Below, one piece after another: positions 1 to 7,431 of a stretch of 64,000 nt of DNA. Made by a program: the position numbers and the translations under genes. Each line of letters starts with the position of its first letter. Position 1 is the stretch's first letter. The notes beneath the pieces are model-generated. The model saw nothing but the letters and a program-made list of their open reading frames with translations, was not told the origin of the DNA and searched no databases. The stretch is taken from positions 1-64,000 of the forward strand of contig NZ_JAHKRM010000050.1 in NCBI RefSeq assembly GCF_019396345.1, read 5' to 3'. This DNA comes from Nonomuraea guangzhouensis. GTDB lineage: Bacteria > Actinomycetota > Actinomycetes > Streptosporangiales > Streptosporangiaceae.

Positions 1-865
1 TCTCGTAACTCTTGAAGCCCTTCAGATACAGATAAAGCGTGTAGAACAGCGTCGAGTCGACCGGGCCACCCGTGCCGCTGCTGACGATGAACGACTGGGT
101 GAACGACTGGAACGACTTGATCACCTCAAGCACGAGATTGAAGAAGATGATCGGCGTCAGCAGCGGCAGCGTGATCGAGCGGAACTGCCGCAGCCTGCCC
201 GCCCCGTCCACCTGGGCCGCCTCGTAGTAGCTCTGCGGAATCTGCCGCAACCCGGCCAGGAAGATCACCATGGGCGCGCCGAACGTCCACACGTGCAGCA
301 AGATCAGCGTGCCCAGCGCCGTGTCCGGATCCGACACCCAGCCGGCGCCCTGGATACCGAACACGTCCAGCACCGCGTTGACCAGGCCGTCGGAGCCGAA
401 GATCTTCCGCCACAAGATCGCGACCGCCACACTGCCGCCGAGCAGCGACGGCAGATAGTAGATCGACCGGTAGAACGACAACCCGCGCAGACCCCGATCC
501 AGCGCCAACGCCAGCACCAGCGCGAACGCCAGCTGCAACGGCACCGACACCACCACATAGATCGTGGTCACCTTCAACGAGGCCAGGAACCGCGTGTCGA
601 CGGTGAACAACTTGGTGTAGTTGTCCCACCCGACCCACTTGGCCGCTTCCAGCAGGTTGTAATCGGTGAACGACAGATACAGCGACGCCAGGATCGGACC
701 AATCGTGATCACGAACAGACCGATGAACCAGGGCGCGAGGAAGACGTAAGCCGTACGCGCCTCACGCCGTCTGTGAGCGTTAACGCGGGGGACGCGACGA
801 CGCCCTCTGGGCGGTTGCGCGCGTGGTGGCACGGCGGCAACCGCGCTGTCCGGGGTTACAGACAT
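1..865 (-). CDS. Sugar ABC transporter permease, MalF-like (3' end cut off by window)
   Basis: Inner-membrane subunit of a carbohydrate ABC importer. The frame reads from ATG at 865 through 288 codons to the window edge with no stop, so the C-terminus lies outside. After an Arg/Pro-rich cytoplasmic N-terminus of about 38 residues comes a first membrane segment (YVFLAPWFIGL at about 40-50). Near residue 212 is the loop that contacts the ATPase (YYEAAQVDGAG), the EAA motif of this family. No binding protein or second permease is on this strand inside the window, so any partner must lie to the left. It belongs to a transporter different from the complete one at 2037-5127. The substrate cannot be read from sequence; its position beside uronate genes suggests a sugar or sugar acid. 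Confidence 0.9.
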   Translation of the reverse strand, partial: MSVTPDSAVAAVPPRAQPPRGRRRVPRVNAHRRREARTAYVFLAPWFIGLFVITIGPILASLYLSFTDYNLLEAAKWVGWDNYTKLFTVDTRFLASLKVTTIYVVVSVPLQLAFALVLALALDRGLRGLSFYRSIYYLPSLLGGSVAVAILWRKIFGSDGLVNAVLDVFGIQGAGWVSDPDTALGTLILLHVWTFGAPMVIFLAGLRQIPQSYYEAAQVDGAGRLRQFRSITLPLLTPIIFFNLVLEVIKSFQSFTQSFIVSSGTGGPVDSTLFYTLYLYLKGFKSYE

Positions 866-919
866 TCATGCACCCGTCATTCAGGGCCTGCCCGGCTCGG
901 CGGGATCGGATAGCGCCTT

Positions 920-985
920 CCTATAGGTGCGCCAAAAGTTTCGTCAACCCTTTGCAGGCGTTACAAAGACGTTACCGATATATCG
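920..985 (-). promoter_or_regulatory. Candidate promoter and operator of the partial permease
   Basis: On the minus strand TTGACG (947-942) and TATAGG (925-920) are separated by 16 bp, a plausible -35/-10 pair reading toward the permease start at 865. Just upstream are two direct copies of GTAACG (plus-strand CGTTAC at 959-964 and 970-975), and then the perfect palindrome CGATATATCG at 976-985. These could bind a LacI-type or similar repressor. None resembles the IclR-type sites further right. The rest of the 237-bp gap (866-1102) shows nothing else. Confidence 0.5.
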
Positions 986-1102
986 ACACCTAGATATCCC
1001 AGGTCACGAGACGGTCGAGACGAAAGGGTCGGATGAATGTCTTGCCGGTGAATACAACCGGTTGCACTGCCGTCGGCAACCGCATCATGCTGGCGAAACG
1101 CC

Positions 1103-1906
1103 CTACCACTTGCCCCCGAGATCCTTCAGCGTGAAGACACCGCCCGCCCGATCGTGCAGCGGCTCGCTCAGATCGGGCTCGCCCTGCTCGGCGATCAGCG
1201 CGGCGGCCTGACCCTCCGAGTCGTCCTGCGACACGTACCCGATCGCCCGGGCCTCCTCCAGCGACCACCAGCGGCGCGCGTTGTCGGAGACGCCCCAGAC
1301 GACGTGATAGCCGGGCGCGGTCAGCGCGGCCTCCACCAGGCGGGCGAGGTCGTCAGGGGAGATCCAGGTGGCCAGGCCGCGCGTGTCGCCCGAGGCCTCG
1401 TTGCAGGTGCCCAGCCGGATCACGGTCACGTTCAGGCCGAACCTGTCGTGGTAGAGGCTGCCGAGAGCCTCCATGACGACCTTGCTCACGCCATAGAAGG
1501 TGTCGGGCCGCGGGAAGGCGTAGTCGGGCAGCTCCGCGCCCGAGGCGGGCCGGGTGTGGAAGCCGGCCGCGTGGTGGCTGCTCATCAACACCAGGTGCTC
1601 GACGCCCTCTTTGCGGGCGGCCTCAAGCAGGACGTGCGTGCCGTCCATATTGGCCCGTACGATGTCGGCCCACGGATGCTCCCGGCTCTGCCCGCCCAGG
1701 TGGATGACCGCATCGACACCCTTCATCGCCTCGGCCATGGCCGCCTCGTCGGCGAGGTCGGCCGTCACCATCTCCTCGCCGGGCCCGGTCTCCACCGGCT
1801 GGAGGTCGGAAAGGCGCAGCGTACGGCCGTCACGGGCCAGGCGGGGACGGAGCAGCGTGCCGACCTTGCCGGCGGCACCGGTCATGAGAATGCGCATGAG
1901 GGTCAT
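1103..1906 (-). CDS. udh: Uronate dehydrogenase (NAD-dependent SDR)
   Basis: Oxidises D-glucuronate or D-galacturonate with NAD+ to the aldarolactone, the first step of the oxidative uronate pathway. An extended-SDR Rossmann fold begins at once with the glycine motif TGAAGKVG (residues 9-16). An SS pair lies near residue 110, with the catalytic Tyr-x-x-x-Lys (YGVSK) near 138-142. Two late segments (HHAAGF, WGVSDNARRWW) match what I recall of the Agrobacterium uronate dehydrogenase, which is about 265 residues; this protein is 267. The start is uncertain: ATG 1906 is used, ATG 1897 (beginning MRILMTG) is equally possible, and an in-frame TTG lies at 1918. No clear ribosome-binding site precedes any of them, so the transcript may be leaderless. 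Divergent from the ABC transporter operon. Aldarate lactonase is not encoded nearby. Confidence 0.85.
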   Translation of the reverse strand: MTLMRILMTGAAGKVGTLLRPRLARDGRTLRLSDLQPVETGPGEEMVTADLADEAAMAEAMKGVDAVIHLGGQSREHPWADIVRANMDGTHVLLEAARKEGVEHLVLMSSHHAAGFHTRPASGAELPDYAFPRPDTFYGVSKVVMEALGSLYHDRFGLNVTVIRLGTCNEASGDTRGLATWISPDDLARLVEAALTAPGYHVVWGVSDNARRWWSLEEARAIGYVSQDDSEGQAAALIAEQGEPDLSEPLHDRAGGVFTLKDLGGKW

Positions 1907-1933
1907 TGTTGTACACAACTCTGGTCGAACTTC

Positions 1934-2023
1934 ACATTCTTGAATGTTGACCGTGACCTACGTCACTCGTTACGTTCACATGGACATGCTCCACGTCTGC
2001 GACAGTTGTCCACGTATGTGAAC
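1934..2023. promoter_or_regulatory. Divergent udh/transporter control region with IclR-type operator
   Basis: The short gap between udh and the binding-protein gene is dense in symmetry. GTCCACGTATGTGAAC (2008-2023) is nearly the reverse complement of the site before glucarate dehydratase (8984-8999), with 14 of 16 bases shared. GTTCACATGGAC (1974-1985) carries the same half-sites closer together. ACATTC-TT-GAATGT (1934-1947) is a perfect 6+2+6 inverted repeat. The 2008-2023 site ends one base before the GGGAGG ribosome-binding site (2024-2029), so a bound repressor would block initiation. Assignment to the IclR protein at 5189 is inference from its position in the cluster. Confidence 0.6.
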
Positions 2024-2036
2024 GGGAGGCGGTCTG

Positions 2037-3344
2037 ATGTCACGCCAGCTGCTCGGGGCCGCGATTGCGACGGCCCTGGCCGTAACGCTGACAGGCTGCG
2101 GCTCCGGGGGATCGAGTTCCGACAACGCGTTAGAGATCTGGATCAGGCAGGCGCCCGATTCCGACTCCGCCAAAACGGCCGTGAAATTGGCCGACGCGTT
2201 CACGAAAGCCAGCGGAATCAAGACGAAGGTCGTCGCGCTCTTCGATGACTTCGAGACCAAGCTTCAACAGCAGGCAGCTCAGAAGAAGCTACCTGACATC
2301 GTCATCAATGACACGGCACAACTCGGCAACATGCACACGCAGGGCTGGCTGCAGGAGGTCGACAAGGCCAAGCTCGCCGGCGGCGACAAGGTGTCGGAGC
2401 AGGCCTGGAAGGCCGCTCAGGGCTCCGACGGGAAGTACTACGGCACGCCGTTCTCCGCCCAGGCCTTCGCCCTGATCATCCGCAAGGACTGGCGGGAGAA
2501 AGTCGGCATGGAGCCGCCCAAGACCTGGGACGACCTGGCCACGCTGGCCGCGGCCTTCACCGACAAGGACCCGGACGGCAACGGCCAGAAGGACACGGCC
2601 GGCTTCGTCATCCCCGCGGGCACCAAGCGCGGCTACGCCTCCTGGTACGCCTCCTCGCTGATCTACGCCAACGGCGGCGACTTCGTGAAGGCCAACGGCG
2701 GCGGCAAGTTCGCCCCCATCGTGAACGACCCCAAGACCGTGGAGGCGGTCCAGTACCTGCAGGACCAGTTCTGCAAGGCCAAGACGGTCAACCCGGGCGC
2801 GGTCAGCAACGACACGACCGTCACCCACGAGGTGTTCGAGAAGGGCCAGGGCGGCATCTACCTGGTCGGTCCGTACGTGCTCGCCAGGTTCGTCAAGAGC
2901 ATCGGGACCGACAAGATCGAGGTCGTCCCGGTGCCCAAGGGCCCGTCGGGCGGCCCCGGCACCCTCGGTGAGGGCGAGAACGTCTACATGATGGCCGGCT
3001 CCGACAATGTCGAGGGCCAGAAGAAGTTCGCCGAGTACGCGGTCTCCCCCGACGGCCAGCGCATCGGCATGAACAAGGACGCCAACGGCGCCATCGTCCG
3101 CCTGCCGGTCAACTCCCAGGTCGACCTGGGTGCCGAACGCCAGGATCCGCGCTGGAAGGTGTTCCAGGAGGCCTACGCCAACGCGGTCTACGCGCCGCCG
3201 GTGCCGAACTGGGCGCCGATCCGCCAGGACTCCGCCGACTCCATCAACACCGTGTGGGCCGACTGCTCAGCCAACGTCAAGACCGCCATGGACACGCTGA
3301 ACACCAAGCTCACCCAGGAACTGCAGACCCAGAAAGCATCATGA
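2037..3344 (+). CDS. Carbohydrate ABC transporter substrate-binding lipoprotein
   Basis: Captures the sugar outside the membrane for the two permeases that follow. The lipoprotein signal ends in the lipobox LTGC with Cys21 as the lipidation site, followed by a Gly/Ser linker; the mature part is a typical family 1 extracellular binding fold (435 residues in all, usual size). ATG 2037 is preceded by GGGAGG at 7-bp spacing. The stop overlaps the next start (ATGA), so the three genes are translationally coupled. No ATPase gene is present, as is common in actinomycetes where a shared MsiK-type ATPase serves many sugar importers. The substrate is inferred to be a uronate or uronate-containing oligosaccharide from the neighbouring catabolic genes. 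Confidence 0.9.
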   Translation: MSRQLLGAAIATALAVTLTGCGSGGSSSDNALEIWIRQAPDSDSAKTAVKLADAFTKASGIKTKVVALFDDFETKLQQQAAQKKLPDIVINDTAQLGNMHTQGWLQEVDKAKLAGGDKVSEQAWKAAQGSDGKYYGTPFSAQAFALIIRKDWREKVGMEPPKTWDDLATLAAAFTDKDPDGNGQKDTAGFVIPAGTKRGYASWYASSLIYANGGDFVKANGGGKFAPIVNDPKTVEAVQYLQDQFCKAKTVNPGAVSNDTTVTHEVFEKGQGGIYLVGPYVLARFVKSIGTDKIEVVPVPKGPSGGPGTLGEGENVYMMAGSDNVEGQKKFAEYAVSPDGQRIGMNKDANGAIVRLPVNSQVDLGAERQDPRWKVFQEAYANAVYAPPVPNWAPIRQDSADSINTVWADCSANVKTAMDTLNTKLTQELQTQKAS

Positions 3345-4267
3345 CTCCGACGCTGACCCAGGCGCGGAGCCGCACGGTGACCCCCCGCCGCCGTCCCAAG
3401 CGGATGCGGCGGCGGGGGACCCTCATCGCGTGGGCGTTCCTGTCGCCGGCCTTGCTGCTGTTCTTGTTCTTCAAGTTCATCCCCATGTTCGAGGGCCTGC
3501 GGATGAGCTTCTTCGAGGTCCGCTATGTGGGTGACCGCTGGGTGGGCCTCGACAACTACGCCACGATCATGACCGACGACGCCTTCGTCTCGGCCATCTG
3601 GCACAGCATCGTGCTGGCCCTGGGCACGACCGCCGGCTCGCTCCTCCTCGGCCTGCTGTTCGCGCTGCTCATCGAGGGCCCGGCACGCTACCTGTGGTTC
3701 ATCAGGACGGCGGCGTTCCTGCCGGTGGTGACCACGATGGCGGCGGTGGCCGAGGTCTGGCGGATCATGTACCACCCCGCCGACAGCGGCATGATCAACA
3801 CCATTCTCGGATGGATCGCCCTGGACCCGCAGCCCTTCCTGGCCAGTGAGCACTCCTCGCTGCTGTCGATCATGGGCATGAGCATCTGGCGCGGCACGCC
3901 GTACGACATGATGATCTTCCTGGCCGGACTGGTCGGCGTGGACCGCACGCTGTACGAGGCCGCCGCCGTCGACGGGGCCACCACGTGGCACCGGCTGCGG
4001 CACATCACGCTGCCCGCGCTGCGCCCGGTGTTCTGGATCCTGTTCACCCTCGCCGCCATCCGCGGCCTGCGCGTCTTCGTCGAGGTGTACGTGCTGACGA
4101 ACGGCGGCCCGAACGGATCGACCGAGGTGCTGATGACGTTGATCTACAAGCTCGGATTCCAGAAAGGCGAGCTGGGCATCGCGTCGGCCGGCGGGATCGT
4201 GCTGTTCGCGGCGACCCTGCTGCTCACGGTGCTGACCCAGGTCATGCGCAGGAGGCAGAACGCATGA
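3341..4267 (+). CDS. Sugar ABC transporter permease, MalF type
   Basis: First membrane subunit of the importer, 308 residues. An Arg-rich cytoplasmic N-terminus (about residues 1-26) leads to a first hydrophobic helix (AFLSPALLLFLFF), with five further helices. The ATPase-docking EAA loop (YEAAAVDGATTWHRL) lies near residue 205. ATG 3341 overlaps the binding-protein stop by four bases; a longer upstream open frame has no lipobox or membrane logic and was ignored. Its stop overlaps the start of the MalG-type partner. Confidence 0.92.
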   Translation: MTPTLTQARSRTVTPRRRPKRMRRRGTLIAWAFLSPALLLFLFFKFIPMFEGLRMSFFEVRYVGDRWVGLDNYATIMTDDAFVSAIWHSIVLALGTTAGSLLLGLLFALLIEGPARYLWFIRTAAFLPVVTTMAAVAEVWRIMYHPADSGMINTILGWIALDPQPFLASEHSSLLSIMGMSIWRGTPYDMMIFLAGLVGVDRTLYEAAAVDGATTWHRLRHITLPALRPVFWILFTLAAIRGLRVFVEVYVLTNGGPNGSTEVLMTLIYKLGFQKGELGIASAGGIVLFAATLLLTVLTQVMRRRQNA

Positions 4268-5127
4268 TGAGATTCGACAGCGCCCTCGGCCTGGAGTCCA
4301 GGCGAGGTCCCCTGGCCACTGTCGGCAAGATCCTGGTCTACACCTTCATGGTGGTCGTCTTCACCGGGCCGCTCGTCGGACTGCTGGTCAGCGCCTTCAG
4401 CAAGACGCTCGACCCGACCAGGTTCTCGCTCTGGCCCGACGACTTCACCCTGGAGAACTTCGTCCAGGCCGGCAACAAGAACGTCTATCACTATCTGTTC
4501 AACTCGTTCGTGGTGGTCGGGTTCGGGCTGCTGCTGCAGATGCTCGTCAGCGTCTTCGCCGCCTACGCGCTCGCCCGCAAGAAGTTCAGGGGCATGGCGT
4601 TCGTGATGCTGATCATGCTGGCGACGATGATGCTGCCCGAGGAGATCATCGCGATCCCGCTCTCGCTGGTGCTCGCCGACATGCCCATCATCCATACCGA
4701 TCTCATCGGTACGTACGCGGGCATGATCCTGCCCGTCGGCGCTTGGGGCTTCTCCATCCTGGTCATGACCGAGTTCATGAAGGAAGTGCCGGTCGAGCTG
4801 GAGGAGGCCGCGCGCATCGACGGCGCGGGCGAGCTGCGCATCTTCTTCGGCATCATCCTGCCGCTGTGCCGGCCCGCGCTCGGCGTCATCGGCGTCTTCG
4901 GCTTCACCATGATCTGGGATCAGTATCTGCTCCCGCTGATCGTGGCGCCCGAGTCCAGCATGTGGACCCTGCCCATCGCACTGCGCTCGCTCCGCTCCGA
5001 CGAGGAGGTCGGCATCGGCGTCCTGCTCGCGGCGTCACTGCTCGCGCTGCTGCCGTCGATCATCGCCTTCCTGGCCTTCCAGCGGCAGTTCATGCGTGGC
5101 CTCACCAGCGGCGCCATCAAGGGTTAG
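4264..5127 (+). CDS. Sugar ABC transporter permease, MalG type
   Basis: Second membrane subunit, 287 residues with about six helices, the first near residues 20-43 (ILVYTFMVVVFTGPLVGLL). The EAA loop (LEEAARIDGAGELRIF) is near residue 179, and the C-terminus (FMRGLTSGAIKG) is typical of MalG proteins. ATG 4264 overlaps the preceding stop (ATGATGA); a second ATG follows directly. The gene ends two bases before the operator-like sequence that precedes the IclR gene. Confidence 0.92.
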   Translation: MMRFDSALGLESRRGPLATVGKILVYTFMVVVFTGPLVGLLVSAFSKTLDPTRFSLWPDDFTLENFVQAGNKNVYHYLFNSFVVVGFGLLLQMLVSVFAAYALARKKFRGMAFVMLIMLATMMLPEEIIAIPLSLVLADMPIIHTDLIGTYAGMILPVGAWGFSILVMTEFMKEVPVELEEAARIDGAGELRIFFGIILPLCRPALGVIGVFGFTMIWDQYLLPLIVAPESSMWTLPIALRSLRSDEEVGIGVLLAASLLALLPSIIAFLAFQRQFMRGLTSGAIKG

Positions 5128-5129
5128 AT

Positions 5130-5155
5130 GTCCATGTATCTGGATGGGATCCCAT
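5130..5155 (+). promoter_or_regulatory. Operator-like site and 12-bp palindrome before the IclR gene
   Basis: GTCCATGTATCTGGAT (5130-5145) matches the transporter-promoter site at 2008-2023 at 12 of 16 positions and is itself a TCCA-N6-TGGA inverted repeat. The perfect palindrome ATGGGATCCCAT (5144-5155) abuts it. Their position, 34 to 59 bp ahead of the regulator start, suggests autoregulation. Confidence 0.5.
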
Positions 5156-5188
5156 ATGCTGACAATCTGAAGCCACTGTCGAGATGGG

Positions 5189-5956
5189 ATGAGTATGGAG
5201 CCCCAGCTAGTCAAGTCCGCCGAGCGGACGGTCCGCATCCTGGAGACCCTGGCCGCCTCTCACGAGACCCTGACACTGTCGGAGCTTCAGCAGCACACGG
5301 GATTCCCGCGCAGCTCACTACACGCCCTGATGCGCACACTCGTCGAGCTGAACTGGGTCGAGACCGACTCCGCCAGGTCATCCTTCGGCATCGGTCCGCA
5401 CGCGCTGCTGACCGGCACCGCCTACCTCGACAAGGACCCCGCGCTGCCCCTGGCCCAAGAGACGCTGGAGGACCTGCGCGCGGAGACCGGCCAGACGGCG
5501 CATTTCGCTCGCCGCGACGAAGCGCACGTCCTCTACCTGGCGACCAGGGAGTCACGGGAGGCGCACCACGTGATCCCGAGGGTGGGCCGGCGGCTGCCCG
5601 CCCACGTCACGGCGCTCGGCCAGGTGCTGCTCGCCCAGCTCACCGACGACGAGGTCGCGGCCCTGCTGCCCGACCCGCTGCAGTCGATCACCAAGCACAC
5701 GTTCACCGATCCGGCCAAGCTGATCGGCGAGCTCGACCAGGTACGCACCCGCGGCTGGGCCTATGAACGCGAGCAGGGCACCCCCGGCGTGGCGTGCGTG
5801 GCGGTGGCCGTCGACTACCGGATCCCCGCCACGGACGCGATCAGCTGCTCGATGCCGGCGGGCCTGTCTCCCGCCGAGGTCGAGAAGATCACCGATGCGG
5901 TGGTCAAACACACTCGCAAGCTGGCTGCCACTCTTCGCCGGGAGGGCATCCGCTAG
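5189..5956 (+). CDS. IclR family transcriptional regulator
   Basis: Probable effector-responsive regulator of the uronate island. An N-terminal winged helix-turn-helix (about residues 8-70, RTVRILETLAASHETLTLS onward) is followed by the IclR effector domain (about 85-250) with the conserved late segment CVAVAVDY. At 255 residues it is normal length. ATG 5189 is followed by a second in-frame ATG at 5195; GAGATGGG gives a weak ribosome-binding site. It lies between the transporter and the dehydratase gene on the same strand, 12 bp ahead of the latter, so the two are probably co-transcribed. The ligand is unknown; a uronate, aldarate or keto-deoxyglucarate is likely from context. Confidence 0.9.
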   Translation: MSMEPQLVKSAERTVRILETLAASHETLTLSELQQHTGFPRSSLHALMRTLVELNWVETDSARSSFGIGPHALLTGTAYLDKDPALPLAQETLEDLRAETGQTAHFARRDEAHVLYLATRESREAHHVIPRVGRRLPAHVTALGQVLLAQLTDDEVAALLPDPLQSITKHTFTDPAKLIGELDQVRTRGWAYEREQGTPGVACVAVAVDYRIPATDAISCSMPAGLSPAEVEKITDAVVKHTRKLAATLRREGIR

Positions 5957-5968
5957 GAAGGACCGTTG

Positions 5969-6874
5969 ATGCGGCTAGATGGTGTTCTCTTCTTCCCTGT
6001 GACCCCCTTCACCACCAATGGCGACATAGCCGAACAAACAGTGGCCGAGCACGTCGCCCAGGGAGTCGCCGCCGGGGCCGGAGGAGTGTTCACCGCGTGC
6101 GGCACAGGCGAGTTCAACGCGCTCGACCTCGCCGACTACACCAAGGTCGTGGCCGCGTCAGTGACCGCCACCGGCGGCCGGGTGCCCGTCTTCTCCGGCG
6201 CGGGCGGCCCCCTGCCCACCGCCAAGGCGCTCGCCCGCGCGGCGGCCGACAACGGAGCCGACGGCCTGCTGCTGATGCCCCCCTACCTGGTCACCGCTCC
6301 CCCGGACGGTCTGGTCCACTACGTACGCGAGGTGGCCTCGGCCGGCGGTCTGCCCGTCATCATCTACCAGCGCGGCACCGCCCGCTTCTCCCCCTCGGCC
6401 GTGGCCACCCTGGCCCAGGTGCCCGAGATCATCGGCTTCAAGGACGGGCTCGGCGACTTCGACCTGCTCCAGCGCATCATCCTGACCGTGCGCCGGTCCA
6501 CGGACCGGGAGTTCACGTTCTTCAACGGACTGCCCACCGCCGAGCTGACCGTCCCCGCCTACCGGGGGCTGGGCGTGACGCTGTACTCCAGCGCGGTGTT
6601 CGCCTTCGCACCGGAGATCGCGCTGGCCTTTCACAAGGCGGTGACCGGGGACGACGAGGTGCTGGTGCAGCGGCTGCTGACCGACTTCTACCTACCGCTG
6701 GTGGAGCTGCGCGATCGGGTGCCGGGGTATGCGGTGTCGCTGGTCAAGGCGGGGGTGCGGTTGCGGGGGCTGGAGGTCGGCGGGGTACGGGCGCCGCTGG
6801 TCGATCCGTCGGCTGCGGATCTGGCGGAGCTGGAACGGATCCTTGCGATCGGCTTGGAGATCGCCGGGGCCTAA
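5969..6874 (+). CDS. kdgD: 5-dehydro-4-deoxyglucarate dehydratase
   Basis: Class I aldolase-fold (DapA/NAL superfamily) enzyme that dehydrates and decarboxylates 5-keto-4-deoxyglucarate to 2,5-dioxopentanoate. The Schiff-base lysine is Lys158 (IIGFKDG) and the catalytic tyrosine Tyr133 (IIYQRG). The substrate loop contains GTGEFNAL, which is typical of this subfamily; DapA proteins have GTTGE there. Length is 301 residues, as expected. ATG 5969 is chosen because AGGAAGGA precedes it by 6-8 bases; an in-frame TTG directly upstream is ignored. The product feeds the dehydrogenase at 7432-8904, which lies on the opposite strand beyond a repeat tract. Confidence 0.92.
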   Translation: MRLDGVLFFPVTPFTTNGDIAEQTVAEHVAQGVAAGAGGVFTACGTGEFNALDLADYTKVVAASVTATGGRVPVFSGAGGPLPTAKALARAAADNGADGLLLMPPYLVTAPPDGLVHYVREVASAGGLPVIIYQRGTARFSPSAVATLAQVPEIIGFKDGLGDFDLLQRIILTVRRSTDREFTFFNGLPTAELTVPAYRGLGVTLYSSAVFAFAPEIALAFHKAVTGDDEVLVQRLLTDFYLPLVELRDRVPGYAVSLVKAGVRLRGLEVGGVRAPLVDPSAADLAELERILAIGLEIAGA

Positions 6875-6891
6875 CCGGCCTTCTGGCGTCT

Positions 6892-7265
6892 GCATCCTCC
6901 CTTCCCCTTCACCTCCGTACTCTCCCTCGCCCCCTCGCTCCCTCCCTCGCCCTCGCCTTCTCCCTCAGCGTCTCCTTCGTCCCCTCGCTCTCTGCCTCAG
7001 CGCCGCCCTCTCCCTCAGCGCCGCCTCCACCCTCTCCCTCGCCCTCGGCGTCTCCCTTCCCCTTCACCTCCGCTCCCTCGCTCTCTCCCTCGCCCTCGCT
7101 CTCTGCCTCAGCGCCGCCCTCTCCCTCAGCGCCGCCTCCACCCTCTCCCTCGCCCTCGGCGTCTCCCTCGCCCTCGCCCCCTCGCCCTCGCCCTCGCTCT
7201 CTGCCTCAGCGCCGCCCTCTCCCTCGCCCTCGGCGTCTCCCTCAGCGTCTCCTTCGCCTTCTCCC
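6892..7265. repeat. CT-rich tandem/direct repeat tract
   Basis: A pyrimidine-dominated stretch (plus strand), built from CCCTCGC, CCCTCAGCG and CGTCTCC blocks, fills the gap between two convergent genes. A unit of about 70 bp starting CGCTCTCTGCCTCAGCG at 6986 recurs identically at 7097 (period 111), and a shortened copy starts at 7195. The purine-rich complement gives spurious open frames rich in Glu, Ala, Gly and Arg. No protein is credible. Possible roles are a C-rich Rho-loading transcript downstream of kdgD or simple slippage DNA. Confidence 0.85.
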
Positions 7266-7330
7266 TCGGCGTTGGTGTCGGCGTCGGCGTCAGACGAGAC
7301 AGCTCCCCTCCACCCCGCAGAACACCAAAC

Positions 7331-7389
7331 CAGGCAGGAAGACGCGCCCCTCCACCAGCCCGGAACCCAGGCAGGAAGACGCGCCCCTC
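7331..7389. repeat. Direct repeat, two 22-bp copies
   Basis: CAGGCAGGAAGACGCGCCCC, then TC, occurs at 7331-7352 and again at 7368-7389 (period 37), between the CT-rich tract and the stop of the dehydrogenase gene. No dyad symmetry beyond short stems was seen. Confidence 0.8.
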
Positions 7390-7431
7390 TACCTCCGGAC
7401 GCCGGGGCGCGTCCCTGCGCCAGTCCCGCCC

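Noticed and set aside
6892..7265. Coding of Ser/Pro-rich or Glu/Ala-rich proteins in the CT-rich tract
   Set aside because: Amino-acid composition follows the repeat in every frame and there is no start context.
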